Source: an uncultured Collinsella sp. (GTDB lineage Bacteria > Actinomycetota > Coriobacteriia > Coriobacteriales > Coriobacteriaceae). Taken from it: DNA of 33,513 nucleotides. The position numbers and the translations under genes were made by a program. Where the stretch lies: positions 1 through 33,513 of the forward strand of contig CAJLVJ010000018.1 of the NCBI GenBank assembly GCA_905210085.1. The letters run 5' to 3'. The notes beneath the pieces are model-generated. The model searched no databases, had not been told where the DNA came from, and saw only the letters and a list, made by a program, of their open reading frames with translations. Every line of letters starts with the position of its first letter. The stretch's first letter is position 1. This document shows positions 1 through 6,764 of this stretch, in pieces.

Positions 1-45
1 CCGCGGGTGAGAGATGCGCGCGGCCCCTACAAAGGAGGCTTTAAC

Positions 46-445
46 ATGAGCGAGGTCGTTTCTTCTTCCGATTTCCAGTCCAAGGTGAAGGCCGTCAAAA
101 AACTATCGAACAATGTCGGGGGCGGTGATGAGAACAAGAACGCCGCCGTGACGGCTACCTCGGACAAGCTGTTCCTGCTCAGCTACTCTGAGATCGCCCC
201 CCACCTCCTATTGGGCATCCTATCCCTGGACTTCCTCCGAGGGCACCCAGTACGAGGCCTTCAAAGGCAAGGTGACGGAGAACTATAATCCCAACTCTGC
301 CATTGCCATTGGCAGCGGTTGGTGGGAGCGTTCGGTGTTTCCGAACGCCTCGAAGGGCTTCCTCCATGTCGACAGCAGCGGCAATCCGTCGGACAGCAAC
401 TCCGCGCCGGGTTGGTTTTGCGTCTCCCCCGCCTGGTGCTTCTAG
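46..445 (+). pseudogene. Frameshifted DUF6273-like C-terminal cassette (surface/pilin-tip domain remnant)
   Basis: A strong ribosome site (AAAGGAGG, 31-38) precedes ATG 46. The reading frame begins MSEVVSSSDF and then, from QSKVK onward, matches the intact prepilin at 1223-2173 (shared QSKVK, NVGG, TSDK/TTDK and FLLS). Frame is lost at a six-C run (197-202). Removing one C restores TSYWASYPW, EGTQYEAFKG, GWWERSVFPN and the terminal SPAWCF before TAG at 443-445. This ending parallels LPAFCF of the intact gene. Only the C-terminal half of the domain is present, with no prepilin leader, so it is a broken gene or a silent cassette. The first ten residues resemble my recollection of a thioredoxin N-terminus, so the 5' end may be chimeric. 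That last point is inference. Confidence 0.7.
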
Positions 446-451
446 CTTGTC

Positions 452-643
452 TAGCGCAAAGCCCGCGTTACCCCGCGCGTGCTTTCTTTTGGCGACCGAA
501 CGAACGGCTTCAGGTTCATGGCACGGGTAGTCGGATTGAAGAGAAATGGGGTCATACAGCGGCTCTCAGAGCGCCTGCCGCACTCCCCCGCCATTACCTC
601 TGCTGCGTCCTCGTATAGAGTCCATCCTGCTTGGTGTTTCGAG
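452..643 (+). repeat. 3'-flanking direct repeat, copy 1
   Basis: This segment, from the terminator hairpin to the GTGTTTC at about 640, is repeated at 2181-2373. The best-conserved core starts at GAGAAATGGGGTCATACAGC (541) and runs about 100 bases with roughly eight mismatches. Similarity continues leftward through GGTTCAT. Both copies directly follow a DUF6273-like 3' end, so the repeated unit appears to be the cassette end plus its 3' untranslated flank. Confidence 0.8.
458..490 (+). terminator. Probable terminator after the DUF6273-like cassette
   Basis: An AAAGC...GCTTT stem with an inner CGCG pairing is followed by TTCTTTT. It lies 13 bases after the cassette stop codon. A related hairpin occupies the same place after the intact prepilin (2187-2220). 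Confidence 0.5.
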
Positions 644-707
644 CTCGGGGCGTATACGGTGGGTGGTTAATGGATTCACTTCGATGACGGCGTTTACGGG
701 AGCGACC

Positions 708-935
708 ATGGCGATGCGCGAGATCGCGGTCAAGTTCGATGAGGGCGAAATGGCCTTGATTCAGGGCCATGCGGACGCCACGGGCATGACCTTTTCCGAG
801 TTCGTGAGAAGGGCCGCGTTCGAGAAGGCTGAGGACATGGCGGACATCGAGGCCTACAACGAGGCTTTGGACGGGGACGGCGGCACTCGCTACCCGATGG
901 AAGAGGTCGTGCGCATGGCGGTGGAGGCTGAGTGA
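708..935 (+). CDS. RelB/DinJ-like ribbon-helix-helix antitoxin (DUF6290-like)
   Basis: This 75-residue protein begins MAMREIAVKF. It has the short beta-strand (REIAVKF) followed by two helices (GEMALIQGHADATG and TFSEFVRRAAFEKAED) expected of a MetJ/Arc-type ribbon-helix-helix repressor. The acidic C-terminus (DIEAYNEALDG...MEEVVRMAVEAE) matches the toxin-binding tail of RelB-like antitoxins of the DUF6290 type. The start is set at ATG 708 because GGGAG lies at 698-702; ATG 684 and ATG 714 are in frame and possible. Family members usually bind DNA as dimers, repress their own operon and neutralise a RelE-type RNase encoded next door. No RelE-like frame follows. A strong terminator comes 46 bases downstream, so this looks like an orphan antitoxin. 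Confidence 0.75.
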   Translation: MAMREIAVKFDEGEMALIQGHADATGMTFSEFVRRAAFEKAEDMADIEAYNEALDGDGGTRYPMEEVVRMAVEAE

Positions 936-980
936 TTGTCCACACGCGTTGTCTGTCTCGGCTCTAAAGGCTTCTCTTGG

Positions 981-1015
981 GCGGGGTTCGGCTTATAGCC
1001 GGGTCCCGCTTTTTT
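981..1015 (+). terminator. Rho-independent terminator after the antitoxin gene
   Basis: A 12-bp stem (981-992 with 998-1009, including three G-T pairs) closes a TTATA loop. A run of six T (1010-1015) follows directly. It separates the antitoxin from the prepilin transcript. Confidence 0.85.
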
Positions 1016-1207
1016 GCGGCTTTCAGTTGTCTTTCTGAAGGTATGAAATGGCTGCCTCGATATGAATACGGTCGGCATTCGAAGCGGACGTTATAGCCGC
1101 GCTAATAGCGCATGACTTTCTCCCCTGCCGTCATCGTTGCCGCAGCGGCAAGACCGTTGCAAATACTTGGAATAGCTCTACGCTCGGCTCGTATTGCAAA
1201 CCCCGAG

Positions 1208-1256
1208 TGAAGGGAGCCGTATATGCATGCAGCGGCAATTAACCTTCGGGGGGGGG
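1208..1256 (+). promoter_or_regulatory. Prepilin translation start with poly-G phase-variation tract
   Basis: AGGGAG (1211-1216) precedes two staggered start codons, ATG 1223 and ATG 1227. A run of nine G (1248-1256) lies 22 bases after the first. As sequenced, ATG 1223 is in frame with the prepilin. ATG 1227 runs out of frame and soon stops. By my frame count, ten Gs would put ATG 1227 in frame, and eight would leave neither start in frame. This layout is typical of slipped-strand switching. The switching itself is inference. Confidence 0.65.
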
Positions 1257-2173
1257 TCGCTCCTGAAACGACCCGCTTCCGAGGGCAATCAATTATCGAG
1301 TACGTCCTGATCATTGCCGTCATCGGCCTGGTCATCGTGTTCGCGGGACCCGGCGTGGCCGGAGCCATCCGAAACCAGTTCAACCTGGTCGGCAACACGG
1401 TGAACAATGGGACGGTCGGCGGCGTCGAGGGAGGCGCGTCCGGTGGCGGCTCCGCAGGCGCCGATTCCGCGGCCGTCCAGGTGGCCATCGCCAAGGACGC
1501 GAAGGACTGGACCCTCGACGAGCAGGAGGCGGTTGCCAAAGACATTGCCAAGAACGGTACATCGTCTATCGCCTACGCCAAGGCCAAGGCCGCCATGGAT
1601 GCCGGCACCAAGTTCTCGATGAAGCTGACCAATGGCAAGACGCTCGAGTACCGTATCATCGACATCAACCACGACGACTTGGCCGATGGTAGCGGCATGG
1701 CAGGCTTGACGTTCGAGGCGACCAACTCTGCCTTGGGTAGCCAGAGAATGAACGCTACGGACACCAATGCCGGTGGTTGGGATAAGTCCGAGCTCCGTAC
1801 CCGCCTCAACAGCGGTGACCTCTGGTTGCTCCTGCCCAGCGAGCTCCAGTCAAAGGTGAAACCCGTCACAAAGACAACCGATAACGTTGGCGGTAACGGG
1901 GGCGGTGCCCCCTCGGCGACGACCGACAAGGTTTTTCTGCTCTCGGCAACCGAAGTATACGGGGATATGCAATCTGACGGCATCCAGTACGAGTGCTACA
2001 AATCCAAGGGCGTGACGGGGTCGAACTATTCCGGTGCATCAGGCTATAGCCACTGGACTCGTTCCGTGAGACCGCGCAGCTCCACATCCTTTCGCTATGT
2101 TCAAAGCGGCGGTATTTGCTACAGCTACAGCGCGACGGACTCGTTTTATGTCCTCCCCGCTTTCTGCTTCTGA
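1223..2173 (+). CDS. Flp-type prepilin with C-terminal DUF6273-like domain, putatively phase-variable
   Basis: This 316-residue protein has a 21-residue leader ending RFRG, then QSIIEY and a hydrophobic helix (VLIIAVIGLVIVFAG). This is the G|xxxxEY cleavage motif of Flp/Tad prepilins, with Glu at +5 and Tyr at +6. A Gly/Ala/Ser-rich linker covers about residues 60-85. The rest resembles DUF6273: GKTLEYRIIDINHD, an SELRTRLNSGDLWLLLP segment, a VFLLSATEV strand, and an SHWTRSVRPRSSTSF...YVLPAFCF ending like the WWLRSP...RPA motif of that family. Such domains are thought to be surface-exposed lectin-like folds. The product is probably a Tad-secreted pilin or minor tip pilin. No Tad machinery is in the window. 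A nine-G run sits in codons 9-12. A terminator follows. Confidence 0.8.
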   Translation: MHAAAINLRGGVAPETTRFRGQSIIEYVLIIAVIGLVIVFAGPGVAGAIRNQFNLVGNTVNNGTVGGVEGGASGGGSAGADSAAVQVAIAKDAKDWTLDEQEAVAKDIAKNGTSSIAYAKAKAAMDAGTKFSMKLTNGKTLEYRIIDINHDDLADGSGMAGLTFEATNSALGSQRMNATDTNAGGWDKSELRTRLNSGDLWLLLPSELQSKVKPVTKTTDNVGGNGGGAPSATTDKVFLLSATEVYGDMQSDGIQYECYKSKGVTGSNYSGASGYSHWTRSVRPRSSTSFRYVQSGGICYSYSATDSFYVLPAFCF

Positions 2174-2180
2174 TCTCTTT

Positions 2181-2373
2181 CATCGCAAAGCCCCCGCAAT
2201 CCTGCAAGGGCTTTTCTTTTGGCGATTACTCAAACAATTCGAGGTTCATTGTACAGGTAATCGGGTTGAGGAGAAATGGGGTCATACAGCGGCTCTCAGA
2301 GCGCCTGCCGCACTTCCCCGCCATTACCTTTGCGGCATCCTCGTATGGAGTCCATCCTGGTTGGCGTTTTGTT
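2181..2373 (+). repeat. 3'-flanking direct repeat, copy 2
   Basis: This is the second copy of the sequence at 452-643, with its core from 2271. The two copies differ by roughly eight bases in the best 100. The positions relative to the upstream stop codons are equivalent, so the unit may serve as a homology block for recombination between cassettes. Confidence 0.8.
2187..2220 (+). terminator. Terminator after the prepilin gene
   Basis: An AAAGCCC...GGGCTTT stem, with possible GCA/TGC pairing inside, is followed by TTCTTTT. It lies 14 bases after the TGA of the prepilin. Confidence 0.7.
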
Positions 2374-2640
2374 GTAACCGCTCACTTGTCCACAGATCAA
2401 GTGAACTGCTGGAATAAATACAGCGACACACTAGTTCGTTACAGTCGCCATATCTGCGTAAATCGCCGCGATAAATACAGCCTGTACTCGTCTGTATACC
2501 AGCTACGCGTATGTAGATTCATGTCGCGTTAATAAATCGGCTCAAGCGCGTGCAAAACGCGCAAGTAACCGCAAAAAGCGATTATCGCGCAGGTAGATTT
2601 TTGGCACCCTGTTGCTTAATCAAAATTAAGCAATTGCTTA
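2374..2640. other. AT-rich intergenic stretch without a convincing gene
   Basis: Between the second repeat copy and the tRNA-Pro terminator I see no coding frame with a ribosome site. The DNA is much more AT-rich than the core genes. It contains two loose GATAAATACAGC/AATAAATACAGC repeats (about 2413 and 2470) and ends in overlapping palindromes at 2612-2641. Confidence 0.5.
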
Positions 2641-2641
2641 A
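2612..2641. repeat. Two overlapping AT-rich palindromes, possible operator
   Basis: TTGCTTAAT (2612-2620) is inverted as ATTAAGCAA (2625-2633). TTAAGCAATTGCTTAA (2626-2641) is a perfect 16-bp palindrome. The TTAAGCAA element therefore occurs three times in alternating orientation, as in a tandem repressor-binding site. Confidence 0.45.
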
Positions 2642-2673
2642 AACAAAAAAGGTCAGGCACTAGGTGCCTGACC
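2641..2673 (-). terminator. Terminator downstream of tRNA-Pro
   Basis: On the minus strand a perfect 10-bp stem, GGTCAGGCAC with GTGCCTGACC, is followed by TTTTTTGTTT. It lies 11 bases past the tRNA 3' end and would close the tRNA-Pro transcript and any read-through from coaBC. Confidence 0.9.
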
Positions 2674-2683
2674 TGCAAACTTC

Positions 2684-2760
<77 letters not shown>

Positions 2761-2802
2761 AAGCTTTTGTTTGTTGCTCTGCTCTCGCTCGCAACAGGGA
2801 GT

Positions 2803-2832
2803 ATATTAACCCGAAACTTTAGACTTGTGCAA
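2803..2832 (-). promoter_or_regulatory. Putative promoter of tRNA-Pro
   Basis: On the minus strand, TTGCAC (2827-2832) and TAATAT (2803-2808) are separated by 18 bases, about 40 bases upstream of the tRNA. It sits in the gap after coaBC. Confidence 0.5.
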
Positions 2833-2840
2833 GAACTTTT

Positions 2841-4055
2841 TTATAAATTTTGAAGCAAGTCCAAAATTGTATCTGCGAGCTGGGGTTTTGTTAGTACAGG
2901 AAGTTCTTGCGTACCCGCTTTACTCACGATCCAGGCCTTGTTGGTATCGGTTCCAAAGCCCGAATCGGCGCGTAAGACATCGTTGGCGATAATAGCATCG
3001 CAGCCCTTGCGGGCCAATTTGCGCTCGGCGTACTCGACAACGTTATCGGTCTCGGCCGCAAATCCAATCACGCACCGCTCGCCCTTCTGGCGCGCGAGCT
3101 CGGCCAAAATATCGACTGTTTCGACAAGCTCGATGCGATCCAAGCGTTCGTTGGACTTTTTGAGTTTATGGTCGGCAGGGGCCGCGGGGGTGTAGTCGGC
3201 GACGGCGGCCGCGCAAATGGCCGCATCGGCCGTCTGGAAGGCGCTCAGGGCCGCCTGGAGCATCTCTGCGGCGGTCTGCACGCGTACGCACGCCACGCCG
3301 CGGGGCACATCGAGTGATGTCGGGCCCAACACGAGCGTGACGGCGGCACCGCGGCGTGCGGCCTCCCCCGCCAGGGCGATGCCCATCTTGCCCGACGACC
3401 GGTTACCGATGAAGCGAACCGGGTCGATCGGTTCGTGCGTGGGGCCGGCAGTGATGACGATGCGCTTGCCCGCCAGGTCTTGCGGCACGGGGTTGAGCAC
3501 CTCACAGACAGCCTCGACGATGTCCTCGGGCTCGCTCATGCGTCCCGTGTCCACGTCGCCGCAGGCAAGGTAGCCGCTGCCCGGACCCACCACATGGACA
3601 CCGCGCTCGCGCAACGTGGCCATGTTGGCCTGTGTTGCCGGCGCTTTCCACATGCCATTGTTCATGGCCGGTGCGATCACGATGGGTCGTGGCGTTGCCA
3701 GCAGCGTGGTGGAGATGAGGTCGTCGGCGATGCCGTTGGCCATCTTGGCGATGATATTGGCCGTCGCGGGCGCTACGACCACCAGATCGGGCTCCTGCGC
3801 AAGCGAGATATGGTGGATGGGGTCAGACGGGTCGTCGAATAGCCCAACAGCGACCGGCTCATTGGTGAGTGCACGAAAGGTGAGCGGGCCCACAAACTCG
3901 GTGGCATGCTCGCTCATAACGACCTTGACGTGCGCGCCGCGCTTTTGCAGCAGGCGCACGATATTGCACGACTTATAGGCGGCGATCCCGCCGGTAATGC
4001 CCAGCAGGATCGTTTTTCCCTCAAGTTGCATTGAATTGTTGGATGCCGCCGTCAT
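2841..4055 (-). CDS. coaBC: Bifunctional phosphopantothenoylcysteine decarboxylase/phosphopantothenate-cysteine ligase
   Basis: This 404-residue enzyme carries out two steps of coenzyme A synthesis: ligation of cysteine to 4'-phosphopantothenate, then decarboxylation to 4'-phosphopantetheine. The N-terminal flavoprotein half (about residues 10-190) shows GGIAAYKS, the substrate-binding PAMNNGMW and the catalytic-cysteine loop GYLACGDVDTGRM. The C-terminal ligase half (about 195-404) shows ITAGPTHEPIDPVRFI, NRSSGKMG and AAVADYTP followed by KLKK. Length and domain order are normal for CoaBC (Dfp). ATG 4055 is chosen because AAGGAAG precedes it at good spacing; the internal ATG at 4031 lacks a ribosome site. 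It starts two bases after the zinc-ribbon gene and is the last protein gene before tRNA-Pro. Confidence 0.95.
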   Translation of the reverse strand: MTAASNNSMQLEGKTILLGITGGIAAYKSCNIVRLLQKRGAHVKVVMSEHATEFVGPLTFRALTNEPVAVGLFDDPSDPIHHISLAQEPDLVVVAPATANIIAKMANGIADDLISTTLLATPRPIVIAPAMNNGMWKAPATQANMATLRERGVHVVGPGSGYLACGDVDTGRMSEPEDIVEAVCEVLNPVPQDLAGKRIVITAGPTHEPIDPVRFIGNRSSGKMGIALAGEAARRGAAVTLVLGPTSLDVPRGVACVRVQTAAEMLQAALSAFQTADAAICAAAVADYTPAAPADHKLKKSNERLDRIELVETVDILAELARQKGERCVIGFAAETDNVVEYAERKLARKGCDAIIANDVLRADSGFGTDTNKAWIVSKAGTQELPVLTKPQLADTILDLLQNL

Positions 4056-4057
4056 CG

Positions 4058-4777
4058 CTAGGCTTCCTTGCTCGGGAGTACCAGGAGGCGGTGGCAGTAC
4101 GGGCAGTGCGTAATCTCGCTACCGTCGTGGTTGAGGTCGCTCATGGACGATGCCTGCAGCGCGGTGTGGCAGACCGTGGGGATGTTGCCCTGGATGGTCT
4201 CGACGGCCAGGCCACGGAACTGCTTGAGCAGACGCTCGTAGTCGGTGAGAACGTCGGCCGGCAGCGTGGCAGCAAGCGCGGTGCGCTCCTTAGCGGCGGC
4301 GTCAATCTGAGCCTGCAGGTCGGCAGCCTTGGCGCGGGCGGCCTTGGTATCGGCCTTCACGCCCTCCTCGAACTTGGCGATGATGGCCTGTGCGCGAGCC
4401 TCGCGGTCGAGCGCCTCCTTATGGGCGACAACGACGTCCTTGCGGGTGTGCTCGATCTTGTCCAGACGCTTGGCCAGGGTGGCGAGCTCGTTCTCCAGGT
4501 CCTGAACCTCGCGGTAGTCGGAGCCGTCGACGTGGCGCTTCTTGGCAGCCTCGATGGCGTTGTTAGTCTGAATCTCGGTGGTGTTGAGATCGTCAAGCTC
4601 AATGTCCAGATCCTTGCGCTGGGCGTAGAGCTTGGTCATCTCGGACTTGAGTTTCACATAGGTCTTGCGCTTGGAAGCGAGCTCCTTGAGCTCCGGCATA
4701 TTGGCAAGTTCGCTCTTGTTGCGGGCGAGCTCCAAATCGATCTGTTGCAGCTTGAGTAGCGTAGCGCCGGCGCTCAT
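4058..4777 (-). CDS. Coiled-coil protein with C-terminal zinc ribbon (zf-RING_7/CT398-like)
   Basis: This protein of about 239 residues is mostly a long charged helical region (about 5-175, e.g. LKLQQIDLELARNKSEL and KLKSEMTKLYAQRKDLD). The C-terminus is compact (CHTALQASSM...HCPYCHRLLV). The architecture matches the coiled-coil plus zinc-ribbon family often found next to NIF3-type genes, whose function is poorly defined. The usual first CxxC pair is reduced here: the first cysteine is replaced by proline (PTVC), leaving three cysteines plus nearby histidines. ATG 4777 overlaps the upstream stop as ATGA, with AGGAGAG as ribosome site, so translation is probably coupled to the NIF3 homologue. 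Confidence 0.85.
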   Translation of the reverse strand: MSAGATLLKLQQIDLELARNKSELANMPELKELASKRKTYVKLKSEMTKLYAQRKDLDIELDDLNTTEIQTNNAIEAAKKRHVDGSDYREVQDLENELATLAKRLDKIEHTRKDVVVAHKEALDREARAQAIIAKFEEGVKADTKAARAKAADLQAQIDAAAKERTALAATLPADVLTDYERLLKQFRGLAVETIQGNIPTVCHTALQASSMSDLNHDGSEITHCPYCHRLLVLPSKEA

Positions 4778-5583
4778 AAGTTCTCTCCTTTTGTCACAGT
4801 CCACCATTGGCAAGGGTTCAGTATTTTAATCGCATGACGGGGGTCGACTCCGGCGTCAACTGCAGAGTTCATCAATATATCAACGAACGGCTCCTCGGAG
4901 CGGTCGTGGCCGAGCAAGATCACCGGCAGCCCGCGCAAGGCAAGGTCTTGCGCCACGTGGTAGCCCGCCTCGCCGGTTACGATGACATCTGCGCCCGCGG
5001 CGATGGCGAGCTCTCCAAAGTCGCCCAGGGAGCCGCCCAAAATAGCGACGGTACGGCATGCGTGCTCGGCTTCGCCCCACACACGCGGGTCACTGCCGAA
5101 GGCCGTGGCAGCACGGGTGGCAAGATCGCGCAGCGTGCACGGGTCGTTGAGCGTTGCAAGCGCGCCCAGGCCGGTTGCCTCGGGGTCGTCCACATGCTCC
5201 AGCGAGCTCATGGGCTCAGCGCCCAGCAACTCACTCAGGCGAACGCGCGCTTCGTGCGAACGGTCCAGGTTGGTGTGGAGCGAAATAATGCTCACGCCGC
5301 AACGAGCCGCCTCGTACAGCGCAGCGCTGCACTGGGGGCGTGACGCATCCGCCGGACAAAACGCCTCGGGCGCCTTGATATAGACGGGGTGATGCGTCAG
5401 CAGCACGTTGGCACCGGCATCTTGTGCGCGGCGAACATTAGCTTCGGTCGCATCGAGTGCGCAGGCCACGCCAGCAATCTCGGCGGCAGGGTCGCCCACG
5501 GAGAGCCCTACATGATCCCAGCCCTCGGCGTCCGCCTTGGGGTAGCGCGCCAGCAGCGCGCGTTCAAGCTCGGCGACGATCAT
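4774..5583 (-). CDS. NIF3/YqfO-like dinuclear metal-binding protein
   Basis: This 269-residue protein belongs to the NIF3 family (annotated as GTP cyclohydrolase 1 type 2 homologues, physiological substrate uncertain). Metal-site motifs are visible: EGWDHVGLSVG near the N-terminus, LTHHPVY, SLHTNLD and GHDRSEE near the C-terminus. Its length is that of the short form without the inserted PII-like domain. It overlaps the cysteine desulfurase upstream and the zinc-ribbon gene downstream by ATGA junctions. This makes a tight three-gene unit for Fe-S or metal-related housekeeping. Confidence 0.9.
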   Translation of the reverse strand: MIVAELERALLARYPKADAEGWDHVGLSVGDPAAEIAGVACALDATEANVRRAQDAGANVLLTHHPVYIKAPEAFCPADASRPQCSAALYEAARCGVSIISLHTNLDRSHEARVRLSELLGAEPMSSLEHVDDPEATGLGALATLNDPCTLRDLATRAATAFGSDPRVWGEAEHACRTVAILGGSLGDFGELAIAAGADVIVTGEAGYHVAQDLALRGLPVILLGHDRSEEPFVDILMNSAVDAGVDPRHAIKILNPCQWWTVTKGENL

Positions 5584-6758
5584 GCAGTACCTACGATCGA
5601 GAGCAACGTCTGGGCAAAGTCGTCCAGGTCAGCCGGGTCCACGCGGTCATCGAAGGAGATGCGCAGTGCGCCTAGCGCCTGCTCGCGACCAATGCCCATT
5701 GCGCTGAGCACGTGGCTCGGGTCCATGCTGCCGCTCGAGCACGCCGAGCCGGCCGAAACCTCAAAGCCGGCGGCGTCGAGCTTGACGATGAGCTCCTCGG
5801 AGTCCATGCCGTCGACGTAGATCGAAACCATACCCGGCAGACGATCGGCCTGCGCGTAGTCGCCCATCGTGGCGTGAATGCGCGGGTGGGCCGTAAGCGT
5901 GGCGTAGAGCTTGTTGGAAAGGGTTTGCAGCGTCGCACGCTCCTGGGCCACATGGGGCGCCAGCGTGCGGGCGGCAGCGGCAAAGGCCAGCTGCGTGCGC
6001 AGGTCCTGCGTGCCGGCACGACGACCGGCCTCCTGTCCGCCGCCAAAGATGCGCGGGCGCAGCGGCGTGTGGTTCTTAAGGTAGAGCCCGCCGGATGCCA
6101 CGGGGCCACCGATCTTGTGCGCGGCAACGGTCATGGCGTCAACTCCCAGCTCGGTGACATCGAGCGGAATGTGCAGATACCCCTGGATGGCATCGGTGTG
6201 GAACAGGGCGCCCACGGTATGCGCGGCCGCGGCAAGCTCGCGGATGGGCTGCACCACGCCGGTCTCGTTGTTAGCAACCATAATGCTCACGAGCGCGACG
6301 TCGTCGCCGAGCAGCTCGATGAGCGCGGCAGGCTCGATGTAGCCCGCACGGCAGGGCTGCACCAGGTCGACGGTAAAGCCGGCGGCACGCAGCAGTGGCA
6401 GGTTGTCCAGAATAGAATCGTGCTCGATGGCAGATACGATCACGCGGTTGCGTTTGCGGTCGCGCTGGCGAGCGCCCTCGGCAAGACCGAGGAGCGCCAG
6501 TTGGTTGGCTTCGGTGCCGCCGTTGGTCAGGACGATCTCGGACGGGCGGACGCGTGCGCCAAAGCTGCGGGCAATCTCGCGACGCGCCATTTCTAGGCGC
6601 GCAGCGGCCTTGCGGCCGAGCGAATGCAGCGAGTTGGGGTTGACGCCGGCAAGCTCGCTGTCGTCGTACTCGCGCTGCGCAAGGAGCGCCTCGGCGCGCA
6701 TGGGTGTCGAGGCGGCATAGTCAAGATTCACGGGTATGCGGTTTTGACCTGCGGTCAT
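5580..6758 (-). CDS. Cysteine desulfurase (NifS/IscS-type, class V aminotransferase)
   Basis: This 392-residue PLP enzyme would remove sulfur from cysteine for Fe-S clusters or thiolated tRNA. Visible motifs are NLDYAASTP at the N-terminus, TNGGTEANQLAL (cofactor phosphate loop), SAIEHDSI, NNETGVVQPI, FHTDAIQGY and AAHKIGGPVASGGLY with the Schiff-base lysine. The mobile loop SAGSACSSGSMDPSHVL carries the active-site cysteine. Length and motif order fit the family. No IscU or SufU scaffold lies beside it. It ends in an ATGA overlap with the NIF3 gene. The sequence does not show whether it serves Fe-S assembly or tRNA thiolation (no mnmA adjacent). Confidence 0.92.
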   Translation of the reverse strand: MTAGQNRIPVNLDYAASTPMRAEALLAQREYDDSELAGVNPNSLHSLGRKAAARLEMARREIARSFGARVRPSEIVLTNGGTEANQLALLGLAEGARQRDRKRNRVIVSAIEHDSILDNLPLLRAAGFTVDLVQPCRAGYIEPAALIELLGDDVALVSIMVANNETGVVQPIRELAAAAHTVGALFHTDAIQGYLHIPLDVTELGVDAMTVAAHKIGGPVASGGLYLKNHTPLRPRIFGGGQEAGRRAGTQDLRTQLAFAAAARTLAPHVAQERATLQTLSNKLYATLTAHPRIHATMGDYAQADRLPGMVSIYVDGMDSEELIVKLDAAGFEVSAGSACSSGSMDPSHVLSAMGIGREQALGALRISFDDRVDPADLDDFAQTLLSIVGTA

Positions 6759-6764
6759 AAGGGT

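Noticed and set aside
546..707. N-terminal extension of the antitoxin frame (from 546)
   Set aside because: It runs through the repeated 3' flank, which also occurs after the prepilin, and lacks a ribosome site; the real start is near 708.
1223..2373. Diversity-generating retroelement (the C-type-lectin-like domain and repeated 3' sequence suggested a variable region and template)
   Set aside because: No reverse transcriptase is present, the repeated sequence lies after the stop codon, and differences between copies are not concentrated at adenines.
4031..4759. Plus-strand frames of 240-530 codons antisense to the housekeeping genes (e.g. 4031-4759, 8917-10518, 17728-20022)
   Set aside because: They mirror codon bias of real minus-strand genes, have low-complexity composition and no ribosome sites or family motifs.
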